A stretch of DNA of 64,000 nucleotides from an uncultured Lachnospiraceae bacterium. Its GTDB lineage: Bacteria > Bacillota > Clostridia > Lachnospirales > Lachnospiraceae. This document shows positions 8,546 through 17,099 of the stretch, in pieces. The notes under the pieces were generated by a model that ran no database searches, had not been told where the DNA came from, and saw only the letters and a list, made by a program, of their open reading frames with translations. Numbering within the stretch: position 1 is the stretch's first letter; each line of letters starts with the position of its first letter. The translations under genes were made by a program, and so were the position numbers. The stretch covers positions 174,105 through 238,104 of the forward strand of contig CAMBLG010000002.1 in assembly GCA_945868435.1 (NCBI GenBank). The letters run 5' to 3'.

Positions 8546-9769
8546 ATGGCAAGATTTACACTTCCAAGAGACATTTATCACGGAAAAGGCTCTCTCGAGG
8601 CACTTAAGACCTTCGAAGGAAAACGCGCAATCATCTGTGTCGGCGGCGGTTCCATGAAGCGCTTCGGATTTTTGGATCGCGCAATCGACTACCTGAAGGA
8701 AGCCGGTATGGAGGTTGAGGTATTCGAGGGTATTGAGCCGGATCCTTCCGTTGAGACCGTTATGAAGGGTGCAGAGGCTATGGCTAAATTCCAGCCTGAC
8801 TGGATCATCGCCATGGGCGGTGGCTCACCGATCGACGCTGCCAAGGCTATGTGGATCAAGTACGAGTATCCGGACTGCACCTTTGAAGATATGTGTAAGG
8901 TTTTCGGTCTTCCGAAGCTGCGCACCAAGGCTCACTTCTGTGCAATTTCTTCTACTTCCGGAACTGCTACAGAGGTAACCGCATTTTCTATCATTACCAA
9001 TTATCAGGATCGCATCAAGTATCCGATCGCTGATTTCGAGATTACTCCTGATGTGGCAATCGTTGATCCTGAACTGGCTGCTACCATGCCTCAGAAGCTG
9101 GTTGCACACACCGGTATGGACGCTATGACCCATGCAATCGAGGCCTATGTTTCTACCGCGAACTGCGATTACACCGATCCACTGGCGATCCACGCCATCG
9201 AGATGATCATGAAAGATCTCGTTCCTTCTTACAACGGTGACACAGAAGCCCGTTACAGCATGCACAACGCACAGTGTTTGGCTGGTATGGCATTCTCCAA
9301 TGCTTTACTGGGTATCGTTCACTCCATGGCTCACAAGACCGGTGCTGCCTTCGAAGATCTCGGCGCACACATCATCCACGGTGCTGCCAACGCAATGTAT
9401 CTGCCAAAGGTTATCGCATACAATGCCAAGGATGAGACTGCTAAAAAGCGTTACGGCGTGATCGTTGACTACATGGGCATTGCTGACAAGAGCGCTTCCG
9501 ATGACGACAAGGTTGCTGCATTGATCGCTTATCTGCGCAAGATGAACGACGATCTGAACATTCCACACTGCATCAAGAATTATGGTGCTGACAGCTATCC
9601 GACCGAGAACGGCTTTGTTCCTGAGGATGTCTTCTTAGAGAGATTGCCGGAGATTGCTGCCAATGCTATTCTGGATGCATGTACCGGCTCCAATCCACGT
9701 ATTCCTACCCAGGAAGAGATGGAGAAGCTGCTGAAGTGCTGCTACTACGATACTGAGGTTGATTTCTAA
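8546..9769 (+). CDS. Iron-containing (group III) alcohol dehydrogenase
   Basis: A 407-residue enzyme of the Fe-dependent alcohol dehydrogenase family. It shows the NAD(P)-binding GGGS at residue about 33, the GGGSPIDAAKAM motif at about 91, and metal ligands in the stretch DAMTHAIEAY...HSMAHKTGAAF...HGAANA. It would interconvert an aldehyde and an alcohol (ethanol or butanol type) with NAD(P)H during fermentation. The start follows AGGAGG by eight bases. It is monocistronic and transcribed divergently from ABC system 1. The Rex-like site about 80 bases upstream supports redox control. Substrate is not determined. Confidence 0.93.
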   Translation: MARFTLPRDIYHGKGSLEALKTFEGKRAIICVGGGSMKRFGFLDRAIDYLKEAGMEVEVFEGIEPDPSVETVMKGAEAMAKFQPDWIIAMGGGSPIDAAKAMWIKYEYPDCTFEDMCKVFGLPKLRTKAHFCAISSTSGTATEVTAFSIITNYQDRIKYPIADFEITPDVAIVDPELAATMPQKLVAHTGMDAMTHAIEAYVSTANCDYTDPLAIHAIEMIMKDLVPSYNGDTEARYSMHNAQCLAGMAFSNALLGIVHSMAHKTGAAFEDLGAHIIHGAANAMYLPKVIAYNAKDETAKKRYGVIVDYMGIADKSASDDDKVAALIAYLRKMNDDLNIPHCIKNYGADSYPTENGFVPEDVFLERLPEIAANAILDACTGSNPRIPTQEEMEKLLKCCYYDTEVDF

Positions 9770-9842
9770 TTGAATTTCTTTTGAATGCAATACATACAGG
9801 CGCGGCATCTGCCGCGCCTGTTTTATTCTGTTTGCTCTTCGG

Positions 9843-9986
9843 TCAGGCTCCTTGTTTTAGTTCGTCAGAGAACTGTTTGGGCAAATTTTTACGCTGTTCC
9901 CTGCCCAAAAGCGCCTTTATTCCACATCCAACCGGGCCGCCCAATACTAAAACGGAAAATAAAATCATTGCTAAAATTTCATCCAT
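9843..9986 (-). CDS. Small one-helix membrane protein downstream of MarR
   Basis: A 47-residue frame that starts MDEILAMILFSVLVLGG and ends KQFSDELKQGA. It begins seven bases after AAGGAGGTG, one of the best ribosome sites in the window. Residues 4-20 form one membrane helix, followed by a short basic then acidic tail. It follows the MarR gene by 44 bases and both reside in one likely transcript. A MarR-like box lies between the genes and another near the 3' end of this one. No family is recognised. A role as a small membrane effector controlled by the regulator is a guess. Confidence 0.65.
   Translation of the reverse strand: MDEILAMILFSVLVLGGPVGCGIKALLGREQRKNLPKQFSDELKQGA
9859..9874. promoter_or_regulatory. 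Candidate MarR box 3
   Basis: AGTTCGTCAGAGAACT is a palindromic AGTTC-N6-GAACT, the same pattern as the two boxes at 10001 and 10481. It lies inside the end of the small membrane protein gene. Confidence 0.45.
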
Positions 9987-10000
9987 AATGGCACCTCCTT

Positions 10001-10016
10001 AGTTCGCTAGTGAACT
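10001..10016. promoter_or_regulatory. Candidate MarR box 2
   Basis: AGTTCGCTAGTGAACT is a near-perfect 16-bp palindrome directly upstream of the ribosome site of the small membrane protein gene and downstream of the MarR gene. Confidence 0.55.
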
Positions 10017-10030
10017 TTCGTTGTAAAAAA

Positions 10031-10465
10031 TTATTCTCCTAACTCCTGATTTATATTTTGATTCATCTTGCGAATGACTTTTTTCACAACCTCTAAGTCA
10101 TCCCGACTTATTCCTCTCTGCATGATGTCTCTGCATTCTTCATATACATGAACAACCTGGCCGATCACTTCCTCCGACCGCTCCGTTAAGCTAATGTGTA
10201 ACACCCGGTGATCACTGTCATCCTCACTGATCCGGATAAATCCCTTGGATCGTAAATTGTCAATGGATTTGGAGATGTGGGCTTTCGACAAATGCTTCTT
10301 CTGTATAATACCTTTTGCCGTATCGATGGTTTTCTCACTATGTAAAAAAACCAGAATATCCAATTCTACAGGGCGTAAATCACACTCCTGTATAATTGGT
10401 TCCACCTTCTTGGCCATCAACTTCTTTAATTGTGCACCTGACATTACAAGATCGTTTGTTTCCAT
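10031..10465 (-). CDS. MarR-family transcriptional regulator
   Basis: A 144-residue winged-helix dimer protein of normal MarR length. The helix-turn-helix lies at about residues 50-75 (GIIQKKHLSKAHISKSIDNLRSKGFI) and the beta wing follows (SEDDSDHRVLHISLTERSEEV). The gene is preceded by a near-consensus promoter with a palindrome just past the transcript start, which is the usual layout for autorepression. It is followed by a small membrane protein gene. The inducing ligand is unknown. Confidence 0.92.
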   Translation of the reverse strand: METNDLVMSGAQLKKLMAKKVEPIIQECDLRPVELDILVFLHSEKTIDTAKGIIQKKHLSKAHISKSIDNLRSKGFIRISEDDSDHRVLHISLTERSEEVIGQVVHVYEECRDIMQRGISRDDLEVVKKVIRKMNQNINQELGE

Positions 10466-10480
10466 ATCTTCCCCGCAATT

Positions 10481-10496
10481 AGTTCGCTAAGAAACT
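10481..10496. promoter_or_regulatory. Candidate MarR box 1 (autoregulatory)
   Basis: AGTTCGCTAAGAAACT lies a few bases downstream of the predicted transcript start of the MarR gene, so a bound repressor would block its own promoter. Confidence 0.6.
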
Positions 10497-10506
10497 TTCC
10501 AAGTAC

Positions 10507-10535
10507 AGTATAGCGCCGTTTCCTCCAGTTGTCAA
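10507..10535 (-). promoter_or_regulatory. Sigma-A promoter of the MarR operon
   Basis: TTGACA (10530-10535) and TATACT (10507-10512) on the minus strand are separated by 17 bases, a near-consensus promoter. Confidence 0.88.
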
Positions 10536-10547
10536 GCATGATATTTT

Positions 10548-11594
10548 CTACTGGAAATAGGCATCCAGACCATCTGCAATTCCCTGTACAATCTGCCATT
10601 GGTATTCCTCTGTCGCCATCTTCTGGTCCTCCGTGGGATTGGTCATGTATCCCATCTCAACAATAGTTACCGGAACCTGGCACCAGTTAATTCCGCTCAT
10701 GGTGTCGGTCTCCCAGACATACTCCTTGTGGCAGCCGGTGGATGCACACAGCCCGTCCAAAACCAGCTCCGAAAGCCGCTTGCTATCTGCCGCAAGAGAC
10801 GCATTATACGGATTTTCCGTAGTCTGACAAATGGTCATCGCACCGTTAACTGACGAGTTTTCCGAGCCGTTGGCGTGAATGCGGATAAACGCGTCCGCAT
10901 TGGCATCGTTGGCAACCTGCGCCCGCTCACTGTTGCTGATGTTGACATCGTTGGAGGTTCTTATCATGACCACCTCATAACCGCGATCCGTCAATTCCTG
11001 CTCCAGTTTCAGGGCAACCATGAGTGTCAGCTCATACTCGGCGAGCCCGCTGGACACACCGCTGGTTCCGCTGGATACCTTGGCCTTCATTTCCGTAGAT
11101 CCCGGTCCGATTGGTTCCTTCTCGCTATTTCCCTGTTTCTGATGTCCTGCATCGATTGCAATCACGTAGCCGGAAGGAAGCTCGTCTTCCGTCACCAGAT
11201 ATTGACTTGCAACATAGTAGATTGCTCCGTCAATCTGTACCTGTGACCATTCTCCGCACTCTCCCACCTTCTCCACTGCATCCCGCCGGTTGAGCGTCAT
11301 TACAATGTCTGACTCCGTGCTTGGTTCTGTGCGCACATTCACCTTTTCAGAGGCATACAGTGTTACCGGTTCAAAGACCTCGGCCGCATCCCCTTCCTGG
11401 GTGTCTTCAACTTCCGTGGATGTCTCAGTCTCCTGCTGCGTGTCCTCTCCACCGGCTTCGGTAATCGGCTCTGACGCCTGTACATCGCTATTGGGCACAC
11501 TCTGTTCCCCACTGCAGCCGACGCACAATGCAAGCAAAAGCAGAATTACCGGTATCAAACGCATTTTCTTATGGAAAACCTTCTTCATTCGCAT
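10548..11594 (-). CDS. N-acetylmuramoyl-L-alanine amidase lipoprotein with SH3 domain
   Basis: A 348-residue exported cell-wall hydrolase. The N-terminus carries a basic signal and lipobox (LLALCVGC), then an acidic Thr/Glu linker (about 35-75), a bacterial SH3 domain (about 78-140, [20 protein letters not shown]), and an Amidase_3 catalytic domain (about 145-345). Zinc ligands are visible as IDAGHQ, a Glu in the [10 protein letters not shown] stretch, and FIRIHANG, with the catalytic Glu in [10 protein letters not shown]. It should cleave the amide between muramic acid and the stem peptide. The start MRMKKVF is nine bases after AAAGG; an ATG three codons earlier is possible. It is a single gene. 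Confidence 0.92.
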   Translation of the reverse strand: MRMKKVFHKKMRLIPVILLLLALCVGCSGEQSVPNSDVQASEPITEAGGEDTQQETETSTEVEDTQEGDAAEVFEPVTLYASEKVNVRTEPSTESDIVMTLNRRDAVEKVGECGEWSQVQIDGAIYYVASQYLVTEDELPSGYVIAIDAGHQKQGNSEKEPIGPGSTEMKAKVSSGTSGVSSGLAEYELTLMVALKLEQELTDRGYEVVMIRTSNDVNISNSERAQVANDANADAFIRIHANGSENSSVNGAMTICQTTENPYNASLAADSKRLSELVLDGLCASTGCHKEYVWETDTMSGINWCQVPVTIVEMGYMTNPTEDQKMATEEYQWQIVQGIADGLDAYFQ

Positions 11595-11640
11595 ATCTTT
11601 CATCCTTTCTCAGGCGTGATCTCTATCCTAACGAATGCCG

Positions 11641-12372
11641 TCAATCGTGTCTCTCATCCCAATTGGTATAGCACTCACAAAAGCGCGCAGAGAAGGACGG
11701 CTCCTCTCCCGCCACATACAGATGCGCCGTGCTGCCGAATTCATTGACACGGAAGGATGCAATTCCCTCCCGACGCTCCTCTGTGTAGATGCTGGTCACA
11801 GAAGTCGGCGCAGCGCAAAACCCGTGCCACAAAAGCATCGGTGATATGTTCAACAAATGACTGAGCAGCACACACTCCACACCAAAATGGCAGAACAGAA
11901 CAATCGTGTCATTGTTGGGTTTCACAACCCGATAGTACAGTCCTTCCCGCTCATAGCCATAGCGTTTCAGCAATGCGTCCATTTCCTTGCACACCCACTC
12001 ATACTGTTCTCTGACGTTTCCATCCTGCATGACCTTGGTATCCATCCAAGTACTGACATCATAATATTTCGGCTCCTTAGTCATATCCTGCGGCAGCCAA
12101 TCCCAGCAGATCATTTCGCGGTCAGCGACATCCGGCCTGTAGATCTGCGCCGCAAATTCCCGCAGCCAGTCGCAGGTCGTTGCAGTGCGATGCATTTTCT
12201 CCAACGTACAGCTGGCAGTGTCCTGCGCCCTCCCCAGCGGAGAGACATAGAAGTCTTTCACATCCATCTTTGCAATGCGTTCTGCCACAAGGCGCGCCTC
12301 TTTCCAACCGGTTTCCGTCAAGGTATCCAGCTCATAATTTGGATCCCCATGTCTTACAATCACAATTCTCAT
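11641..12372 (-). CDS. Histidine phosphatase family protein (phosphoglycerate mutase-like)
   Basis: A 243-residue protein of the branch-1 histidine phosphatase superfamily. The catalytic RHG motif is at residue 7 (IVRHGDPNY), the second Arg in SPLGRAQDTA, and the late catalytic His in VLFCHFGVE. The superfamily includes phosphoglycerate mutases, cobalamin phosphatases and sugar-phosphate phosphatases, so the substrate is not fixed. It lies downstream of the yaaA-bcp pair on the same strand, with a 54-base interval. Confidence 0.88.
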   Translation of the reverse strand: MRIVIVRHGDPNYELDTLTETGWKEARLVAERIAKMDVKDFYVSPLGRAQDTASCTLEKMHRTATTCDWLREFAAQIYRPDVADREMICWDWLPQDMTKEPKYYDVSTWMDTKVMQDGNVREQYEWVCKEMDALLKRYGYEREGLYYRVVKPNNDTIVLFCHFGVECVLLSHLLNISPMLLWHGFCAAPTSVTSIYTEERREGIASFRVNEFGSTAHLYVAGEEPSFSARFCECYTNWDERHD

Positions 12373-12426
12373 GGATCACTCCTGTTTCTTTTCATATATA
12401 CTCTGCCACACCATGGCTGCACACTC

Positions 12427-13176
12427 TCAAGAATTCACCCGCTCAAACACATACTCCGACTCCGAGGACAGTTCCTCCCGAAACACATACCCCAGGCGGT
12501 CAAAGCCCTGTATTTGCGTCGGATTCTCAATCTGCTTTTCCGCCATATAGCGCACCATCTCACCTCTGGCCATCTTGGCGTATGTACCCTTGGTCACCAG
12601 CTTGTCTCCGGACTTTTCACAGAATGTTATGGTAATATACCGGTCTTTCTCCGTGAGAAAGCGCTCGATGCATTTTGCATATTCCTTGGATGCGAGGTTG
12701 ATAATAATTCCGCTCTCGTCTCTCACCGCTTCGTACAGCCGGCTTCCCCAGAACGCATACAAATCCTTGCAGCCGCCCACCGATGCCTTTGCCTGCATCT
12801 CCAACCGATACGGCGTCACTCCGTCCATGGGCTTAAGAACTCCGTAAAAGGCGGACAGGATCCGCAAATGCTCCTGCACATAATCCAACTGCCCTTTTTC
12901 AAAAATAGCCGGTGCCATGTACTGATAAGCAATCCCTTCGTAAGACAGAACCGCAGGCGTCAGTCCACAACACAGATCCATGTGCTCCAACCGCTCAAAG
13001 TTCTGCTCCGCGATCTTATCATTGCATCCCCACAGCTTTTGTAATTCTGTGTGGGATTTGCCTCTTAACCATGCGAGAATCTCCGCCGTCTGCTCCATAA
13101 AGCAAGGGACACCGATGTGATTCAGACTGTCCACATCCGCCTTCATCTTCTTGGCTGGCGATAAAATGATTTTCAT
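12427..13176 (-). CDS. yaaA: YaaA-family peroxide stress protein
   Basis: A 249-residue protein of the YaaA/DUF328 family (PF03883), which in Escherichia coli limits free iron and DNA damage during peroxide stress. The family start MKIILSPAKKM and the central SAFYGVLKPMDGVTPYRLEM are clear. Its ATG overlaps the stop of the peroxiredoxin gene in a 4-base ATGA, so the two are translationally coupled. This gives a small peroxide-defence unit. Confidence 0.92.
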   Translation of the reverse strand: MKIILSPAKKMKADVDSLNHIGVPCFMEQTAEILAWLRGKSHTELQKLWGCNDKIAEQNFERLEHMDLCCGLTPAVLSYEGIAYQYMAPAIFEKGQLDYVQEHLRILSAFYGVLKPMDGVTPYRLEMQAKASVGGCKDLYAFWGSRLYEAVRDESGIIINLASKEYAKCIERFLTEKDRYITITFCEKSGDKLVTKGTYAKMARGEMVRYMAEKQIENPTQIQGFDRLGYVFREELSSESEYVFERVNS

Positions 13177-13628
13177 TCCAGCTCACCCAGCATGTTTTCC
13201 GGATCATCCGCAGCCTTTACCTTATCATTAGCTTTGATGATGATGCCATTCTCATCGATTAGATACGTGGTGCGGACAACGCCCATGGATACCTTTCCAC
13301 AGGTTTTCTTTTCCTTCCACACATCGTAGGCTTTAATTGCCACCAGCTCCGGGTCTGAGAGAATGGTAAATGCAAGGTTATTCTTCTCCTCAAATTTCTT
13401 ATGTGATGCGACTGTGTCCTTGCTGATTCCGATTACAACTGCGCCTTTTTCCATAAACTGCGGATACCGCTCGGAAAATCCGCAGGCCTGCTTCGTACAG
13501 CCGGAGGTATGATCCTTGGGGTAAAAGTATAAGATGATCTTCTTTCCCTTAAACTCCTCCAATGTACGAATTGTACCATTCTGATCCGGCAGCGAAATGG
13601 CCGGTGCTTTTGTTCCTACCTCTAACAT
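13173..13628 (-). CDS. bcp: Thioredoxin-dependent peroxiredoxin, Bcp type
   Basis: A 151-residue AhpC/TSA-type peroxiredoxin that reduces peroxides with thioredoxin. The peroxidatic cysteine is seen in FYPKDHTSGCTKQACGF (about residue 44), with a second Cys five residues on that is typical of atypical 2-Cys Bcp enzymes. The start follows AGGAGG by about seven bases. It is translationally coupled to yaaA. Confidence 0.94.
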   Translation of the reverse strand: MLEVGTKAPAISLPDQNGTIRTLEEFKGKKIILYFYPKDHTSGCTKQACGFSERYPQFMEKGAVVIGISKDTVASHKKFEEKNNLAFTILSDPELVAIKAYDVWKEKKTCGKVSMGVVRTTYLIDENGIIIKANDKVKAADDPENMLGELE

Positions 13629-13710
13629 CTGATGTCCTCCTAATATTTGAACAGCCGTCCATGCAGAACTTCCCTTCCACCAATGGTCTTACACATTCTG
13701 TCTTTCAACC

Positions 13711-14364
13711 TTATTGACAAATTTTCAGGCTGTCTTCCTCAATTTTGCAGGGCAAAAATACAATCTCCACGCCTGCCTGCCTCGCTTCCTCCAGGGCCAC
13801 CCCAAACGCCGGATGTGTCTCTGCATTGGCCCGCACCTCATGAATGCCTTCCATCTGTATCACAAAGGCCAGCATACAGTGATAGCCTTCGTCTACCGCC
13901 TTGCTCAACTCATGCAAATGCTTGATTCCTCTCTCGGTGGGAGCGTCCGGAAAATATCCAATCCCGTCCACCTCCAGCGTGCAGCCTTTCACCTCCATGA
14001 GATAGCGTTCCTCGCCGCGCTCCATGTAAAAGTCGATTCTGGAATCTCCGTACGTATACTCCGGGCGCACGCAGGTGTAGTCCTGTTGCAAAAGCCATTC
14101 CTTTGCCACCTTATTAGGCGCCTGGCTGTCAATGTTCACCAACCCCAGCCCTTCCTTGTAGACGCCGATGAGATCATACTTTGTCTTGCGGGTGGGCTGG
14201 TCACAACATTCCAGGATGACCTCCGCACCGGGAAGTAAGAGTTCCCTGCAGCGTCCGGTGTTTTTGACATGCACGGTTTCCAGCTCGCCGTCTATCCATA
14301 CCTTTGCGATAAAACGATTGGGTCTGCTATGAAATTGTCCGTGTATGATATTCTGATAGTTCAT
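13711..14364 (-). CDS. sfsA: SfsA-family nuclease
   Basis: A 217-residue protein of the SfsA family, with an N-terminal OB-like part (FIAKVWIDGELETVHVKNTGRC) and a C-terminal PD-(D/E)XK-like nuclease core (SRIDFYMERGEERYLMEVKGCTLE). It was first linked to maltose genes in E. coli, and later work found nuclease activity. The ATG is two bases past the stop of the tautomerase-like gene with no strong ribosome site of its own, which suggests translational coupling. Confidence 0.92.
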   Translation of the reverse strand: MNYQNIIHGQFHSRPNRFIAKVWIDGELETVHVKNTGRCRELLLPGAEVILECCDQPTRKTKYDLIGVYKEGLGLVNIDSQAPNKVAKEWLLQQDYTCVRPEYTYGDSRIDFYMERGEERYLMEVKGCTLEVDGIGYFPDAPTERGIKHLHELSKAVDEGYHCMLAFVIQMEGIHEVRANAETHPAFGVALEEARQAGVEIVFLPCKIEEDSLKICQ

Positions 14365-14366
14365 AT

Positions 14367-14708
14367 TTAAAAGTTGCTTCCGTTCCAGCCCCAGTCGTTG
14401 ACTCCATGATAGGTCACATACACCTTATCTCCTGGGATTCCCAGTTCGTCAGACAAAATTCCGCAGATTTCACCCGTCATCTTGTCATAAGCAGAAGACG
14501 GTGCATTTCCGAACAGGCTGACTGACACATAGGCGCCTTTTTCCAGTTTGTTTCCACCCATGTAAAGATCATAGTTGTCCTCAAATCCAACCATAAGATA
14601 AGTCTCGGACTTATTTAAGAGGCGAACCGCCTCACCGAATCTGGACTTGATACTCTCCTTCTTTTCCGGTGTAACCGGTACGGTAATTTTTGAATCAATA
14701 AATGGCAT
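14367..14708 (-). CDS. MIF-like tautomerase family protein
   Basis: A 113-residue protein of the macrophage migration inhibitory factor/tautomerase type, as judged by the trimer-forming pattern VTPEKKESIKSRFGEAV and GVNDWGWNGSNF at the end. The catalytic N-terminal proline that must follow the initiator Met in true tautomerases is present as Met-Pro-Phe. It could act on phenylpyruvate or similar enols, but no substrate is proved. It has a good AAGGAGG site and sits in a run HD hydrolase, tautomerase, sfsA. Confidence 0.82.
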   Translation of the reverse strand: MPFIDSKITVPVTPEKKESIKSRFGEAVRLLNKSETYLMVGFEDNYDLYMGGNKLEKGAYVSVSLFGNAPSSAYDKMTGEICGILSDELGIPGDKVYVTYHGVNDWGWNGSNF

Positions 14709-14719
14709 ATTTTTCCTCC

Positions 14720-15295
14720 TTATTCTACCGTTTGCATTGCTTCATTAATCTCATCTTCACAGCTTCGCATGGCTTCCAGCGTCATGGTCAGAAGCTTATC
14801 CAGCTCCCAGCCCAGCTGCTCTGCGCCGCGCTCGATCACTTCCCTGGAGCAGCCCGCGGCAAAGCCTTTGCTCTTATACTTTTTCTTTAAGGACTTCAAT
14901 TCCATATCCTTGGTGCTCTTAGACGGGCGCATAAGCGCAGCCGCCCAGATCAGCCCCGTCAACTCATCCGCCGCGAACAACACCTTCTCCATCTCATGCT
15001 CCGGCGCCACATCCACAGTAATTCCGTAGCCATGAGATACCACGCCGTGGATAATCTCTTCCGGAACCCCGGCCTCTCTGAGCAGTTCCGGCGCTTTGAT
15101 ACAATGCTGCTCCGGGTAAAGTTCAAAATCGATGTCATGGAGCAAACCGACAATGCCCCAAAAATCTGCTTTGTCTCCATATCCCAGCTCCGATGCATAC
15201 CATTTCATAACAGCCTCTACTGTCAATGCGTGCTGGATGTGAAAGGGATCTTTGTTATATTTTTTGAGTAGTTCAAACGCTGTTTCCCGTTCCAT
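14720..15295 (-). CDS. HD-domain hydrolase
   Basis: A 191-residue soluble protein with the HD motif pattern HALTVEAVMKW (His about residue 22), GLLHDIDFELYP (HD pair about 52), and VVSHGYGI. HD enzymes are metal-dependent phosphohydrolases, often acting on nucleotides. The N-terminus RETAFELLKKYNKDPFHIQH is typical of HDIG-type proteins in clostridia. The start follows AGGAGG. The substrate is unknown. Confidence 0.85.
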   Translation of the reverse strand: MERETAFELLKKYNKDPFHIQHALTVEAVMKWYASELGYGDKADFWGIVGLLHDIDFELYPEQHCIKAPELLREAGVPEEIIHGVVSHGYGITVDVAPEHEMEKVLFAADELTGLIWAAALMRPSKSTKDMELKSLKKKYKSKGFAAGCSREVIERGAEQLGWELDKLLTMTLEAMRSCEDEINEAMQTVE

Positions 15296-15361
15296 GTCTA
15301 TTCCTCCTATTCTTGAACGCTCAACTCATATATCATAATTTGTCTTATGCAATTCCAGTCA

Positions 15362-16465
15362 TTAAGAATCTCCTAGTTCCTTCATGTATTCCGGAATCTT
15401 TATGTTCTGCGGACAATGTCCCATACAGGCTCCGCAGGCAATACAGTCCGATGGCTTGCCTTCTGATTCCACCTTGTCCATATCATTCAACGCCCATGGC
15501 CCATCTACTTTCCATGCATTATATATCTTCAGAAACTCCGGAATGTTAATACCCTTTGGACAACCACTGCAGCAATATCTGCAGGCAGTACACGGAACCT
15601 GCACCTGACTCTTGAACAGTTCGGCCGCCTCAAACAGAAGCTCCTTGTCCGCATTCTCCAATGCCGTGTCCTCGGAAAATGTATGTAAGTTATCCTCCAT
15701 CTGTTCCATGGTGCTCATTCCGCTTAGGATAACCTGCACCTGTGGCAATGACTCCACAAAGCGTAACGCCCAGGAAGCGATGGTCCAATCCGGGTGTGCC
15801 TTTTGCAATAACGCGTCTGCTTCCGGGGCCAGGTCGGCAAGGCGTCCGCCGCGAACCGGCTCCATAACCATGATCGGGATATTCCGGTCTGCAAGAATCT
15901 GATATTCCTCCTTCGTGGTTCCATACAGCCAGTCATAGTAGTTGATCTGCAGCTGGGCAAAATCCCAGGCGTGATGGTCAGCAAACCGCTCCAAGGTCTG
16001 CACACCGGCATGGCTGGAAAATCCTAAGTATGTGATTCGCCCCTTCGCCTTTTGCTCCAGAAAATAATCGATACAGCTGCTCTCCAGATACTGGTCAATA
16101 TTGTTGTCCATCAGACAGTGAATCAGATAAAAATCAATGTGGTCCGTCTGCAGCCGCGCAAGCTGCTCCTCGAAGACTGCCTTATAATCCGGATTGGCAC
16201 CGATATGAAATTTGGTTGCCAGATAAAAGCTGTCCCGCGGATGCTTTTTCATGCACTCGCCCAGGCATTTCTCGGAATCGCCGTCGTTGTAAACATACGC
16301 CGTATCGAAATAGTTGATGCCCTGCTCATACGCCCGGTCAATAATCTCATGAGCTGCGGGGTAATCAATGGGGGATTTGGGATTTGCCGCATCCTGTAAC
16401 GGCAGACGCATATTCCCCAATCCCAGTCTGGACAATTGGATGGATTGAAATGATTTGTAAATCAT
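15362..16465 (-). CDS. Aldo/keto reductase with C-terminal 4Fe-4S domain
   Basis: A 367-residue fusion. Residues 1-270 are an aldo/keto reductase barrel (LGLGNMRLP, catalytic Tyr in FDTAYVYNDGDSE, Lys in YLATKFHIG, His in FYLIHCL). Residues about 285-365 are ferredoxin-like with two cysteine clusters, CTACRYCCSGCPKGINIP and CIACGACMGHCPQNIKIP, for two 4Fe-4S centres. Such fusions are common in anaerobes and are thought to use ferredoxin-type electrons. The substrate is not known. The start follows AAGGAG. Confidence 0.93.
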   Translation of the reverse strand: MIYKSFQSIQLSRLGLGNMRLPLQDAANPKSPIDYPAAHEIIDRAYEQGINYFDTAYVYNDGDSEKCLGECMKKHPRDSFYLATKFHIGANPDYKAVFEEQLARLQTDHIDFYLIHCLMDNNIDQYLESSCIDYFLEQKAKGRITYLGFSSHAGVQTLERFADHHAWDFAQLQINYYDWLYGTTKEEYQILADRNIPIMVMEPVRGGRLADLAPEADALLQKAHPDWTIASWALRFVESLPQVQVILSGMSTMEQMEDNLHTFSEDTALENADKELLFEAAELFKSQVQVPCTACRYCCSGCPKGINIPEFLKIYNAWKVDGPWALNDMDKVESEGKPSDCIACGACMGHCPQNIKIPEYMKELGDS

Positions 16466-16527
16466 CGCATTTTCTCCTTTCGCACTCTCACCTCTGCACT
16501 GAGAGTCATTCTTTCATAAGCATCTGT

Positions 16528-16563
16528 CAAAAAGCACCACTGCTCGCAATGAGCAATGGTGCT
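16528..16563 (-). terminator. Intrinsic terminator after the small Cys protein gene
   Basis: On the minus strand AGCACCATTGCTC pairs with GAGCAGTGGTGCT around a 5-base loop and is followed by TTTTTG. Confidence 0.88.
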
Positions 16564-16575
16564 AATTCATCCTTC

Positions 16576-16812
16576 TCAATATTGGGTATATGCGCAGCCC
16601 TCACGCCCCGGCATATCATCACCTTTCACATATCTGGCGTTAAACTCCATATTGATCTCCCGAAGTTCTTTTCGTCCATCAATGTAATCCTGATACATCT
16701 CCGCCAATCCCGGCATGCAGCCATCACAATTGGCCTCAATATGTCCGAGAGAATCCGCTACAATCTGCGCTCTTTCCTCACGCGTTGTATCAGCAATCAA
16801 ATACCCTGCCAT
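16576..16812 (-). CDS. Small conserved protein with three cysteines
   Basis: A 78-residue protein starting MAGYLIADTTREERAQIV. It contains CDGCMPG at about residue 30 and a single Cys in REGCAYTQY at the C-terminus. I recall similar short proteins from Lachnospiraceae, some carrying the misleading label PurH, but nothing in this sequence resembles a purine enzyme. The start follows GGGAGG. It lies just downstream of tRNA-Pro and ends in a clear terminator. The CxxC pair suggests metal binding or redox use. Confidence 0.78.
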   Translation of the reverse strand: MAGYLIADTTREERAQIVADSLGHIEANCDGCMPGLAEMYQDYIDGRKELREINMEFNARYVKGDDMPGREGCAYTQY

Positions 16813-16888
16813 AAAAGCCTCCCTGCGAGCATCCGAAAGTACCCGTTCTGCAATGCAAACGGACTGCTCCTTCTTACGAAACAGAAAG

Positions 16889-16963
16889 TCGGGATAACAG
16901 GATTCGAACCTGCGACCTCACGGCCCCCAGCCGTGCGCTCTAGCCAAACTGAGCCATATCCCG
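16889..16963 (-). tRNA. tRNA-Pro (anticodon GGG)
   Basis: The minus strand folds into a full cloverleaf: acceptor CGGGATA/TATCCCG, D stem GCTC/GAGC, anticodon stem CACGG/CCGTG with loop CTGGGGG, and T arm GCAGG-TTCGAAT-CCTGT. The anticodon is GGG, reading proline codons CCC and CCU. The 3' CCA is not encoded. Confidence 0.97.
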
Positions 16964-17099
16964 CCCGCAAACACAAGATTCTCATCTCATGCTTACTTAT
17001 TGTAACATGATTAGCCCCGAAATGCTACCTTGTTTTTCGAAAAAATTTTAAAACTCTGTTACTATTCACAGCCAAAGAAAAAGCGCCCCTTTTCAATTC

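Noticed and set aside
17055..17075. Short matches to the MITE end (GTTACTATTCACAG), also near 24749
   Set aside because: Only about 11-12 bases match, with no second end and no duplication, so chance or very old relics cannot be told apart.
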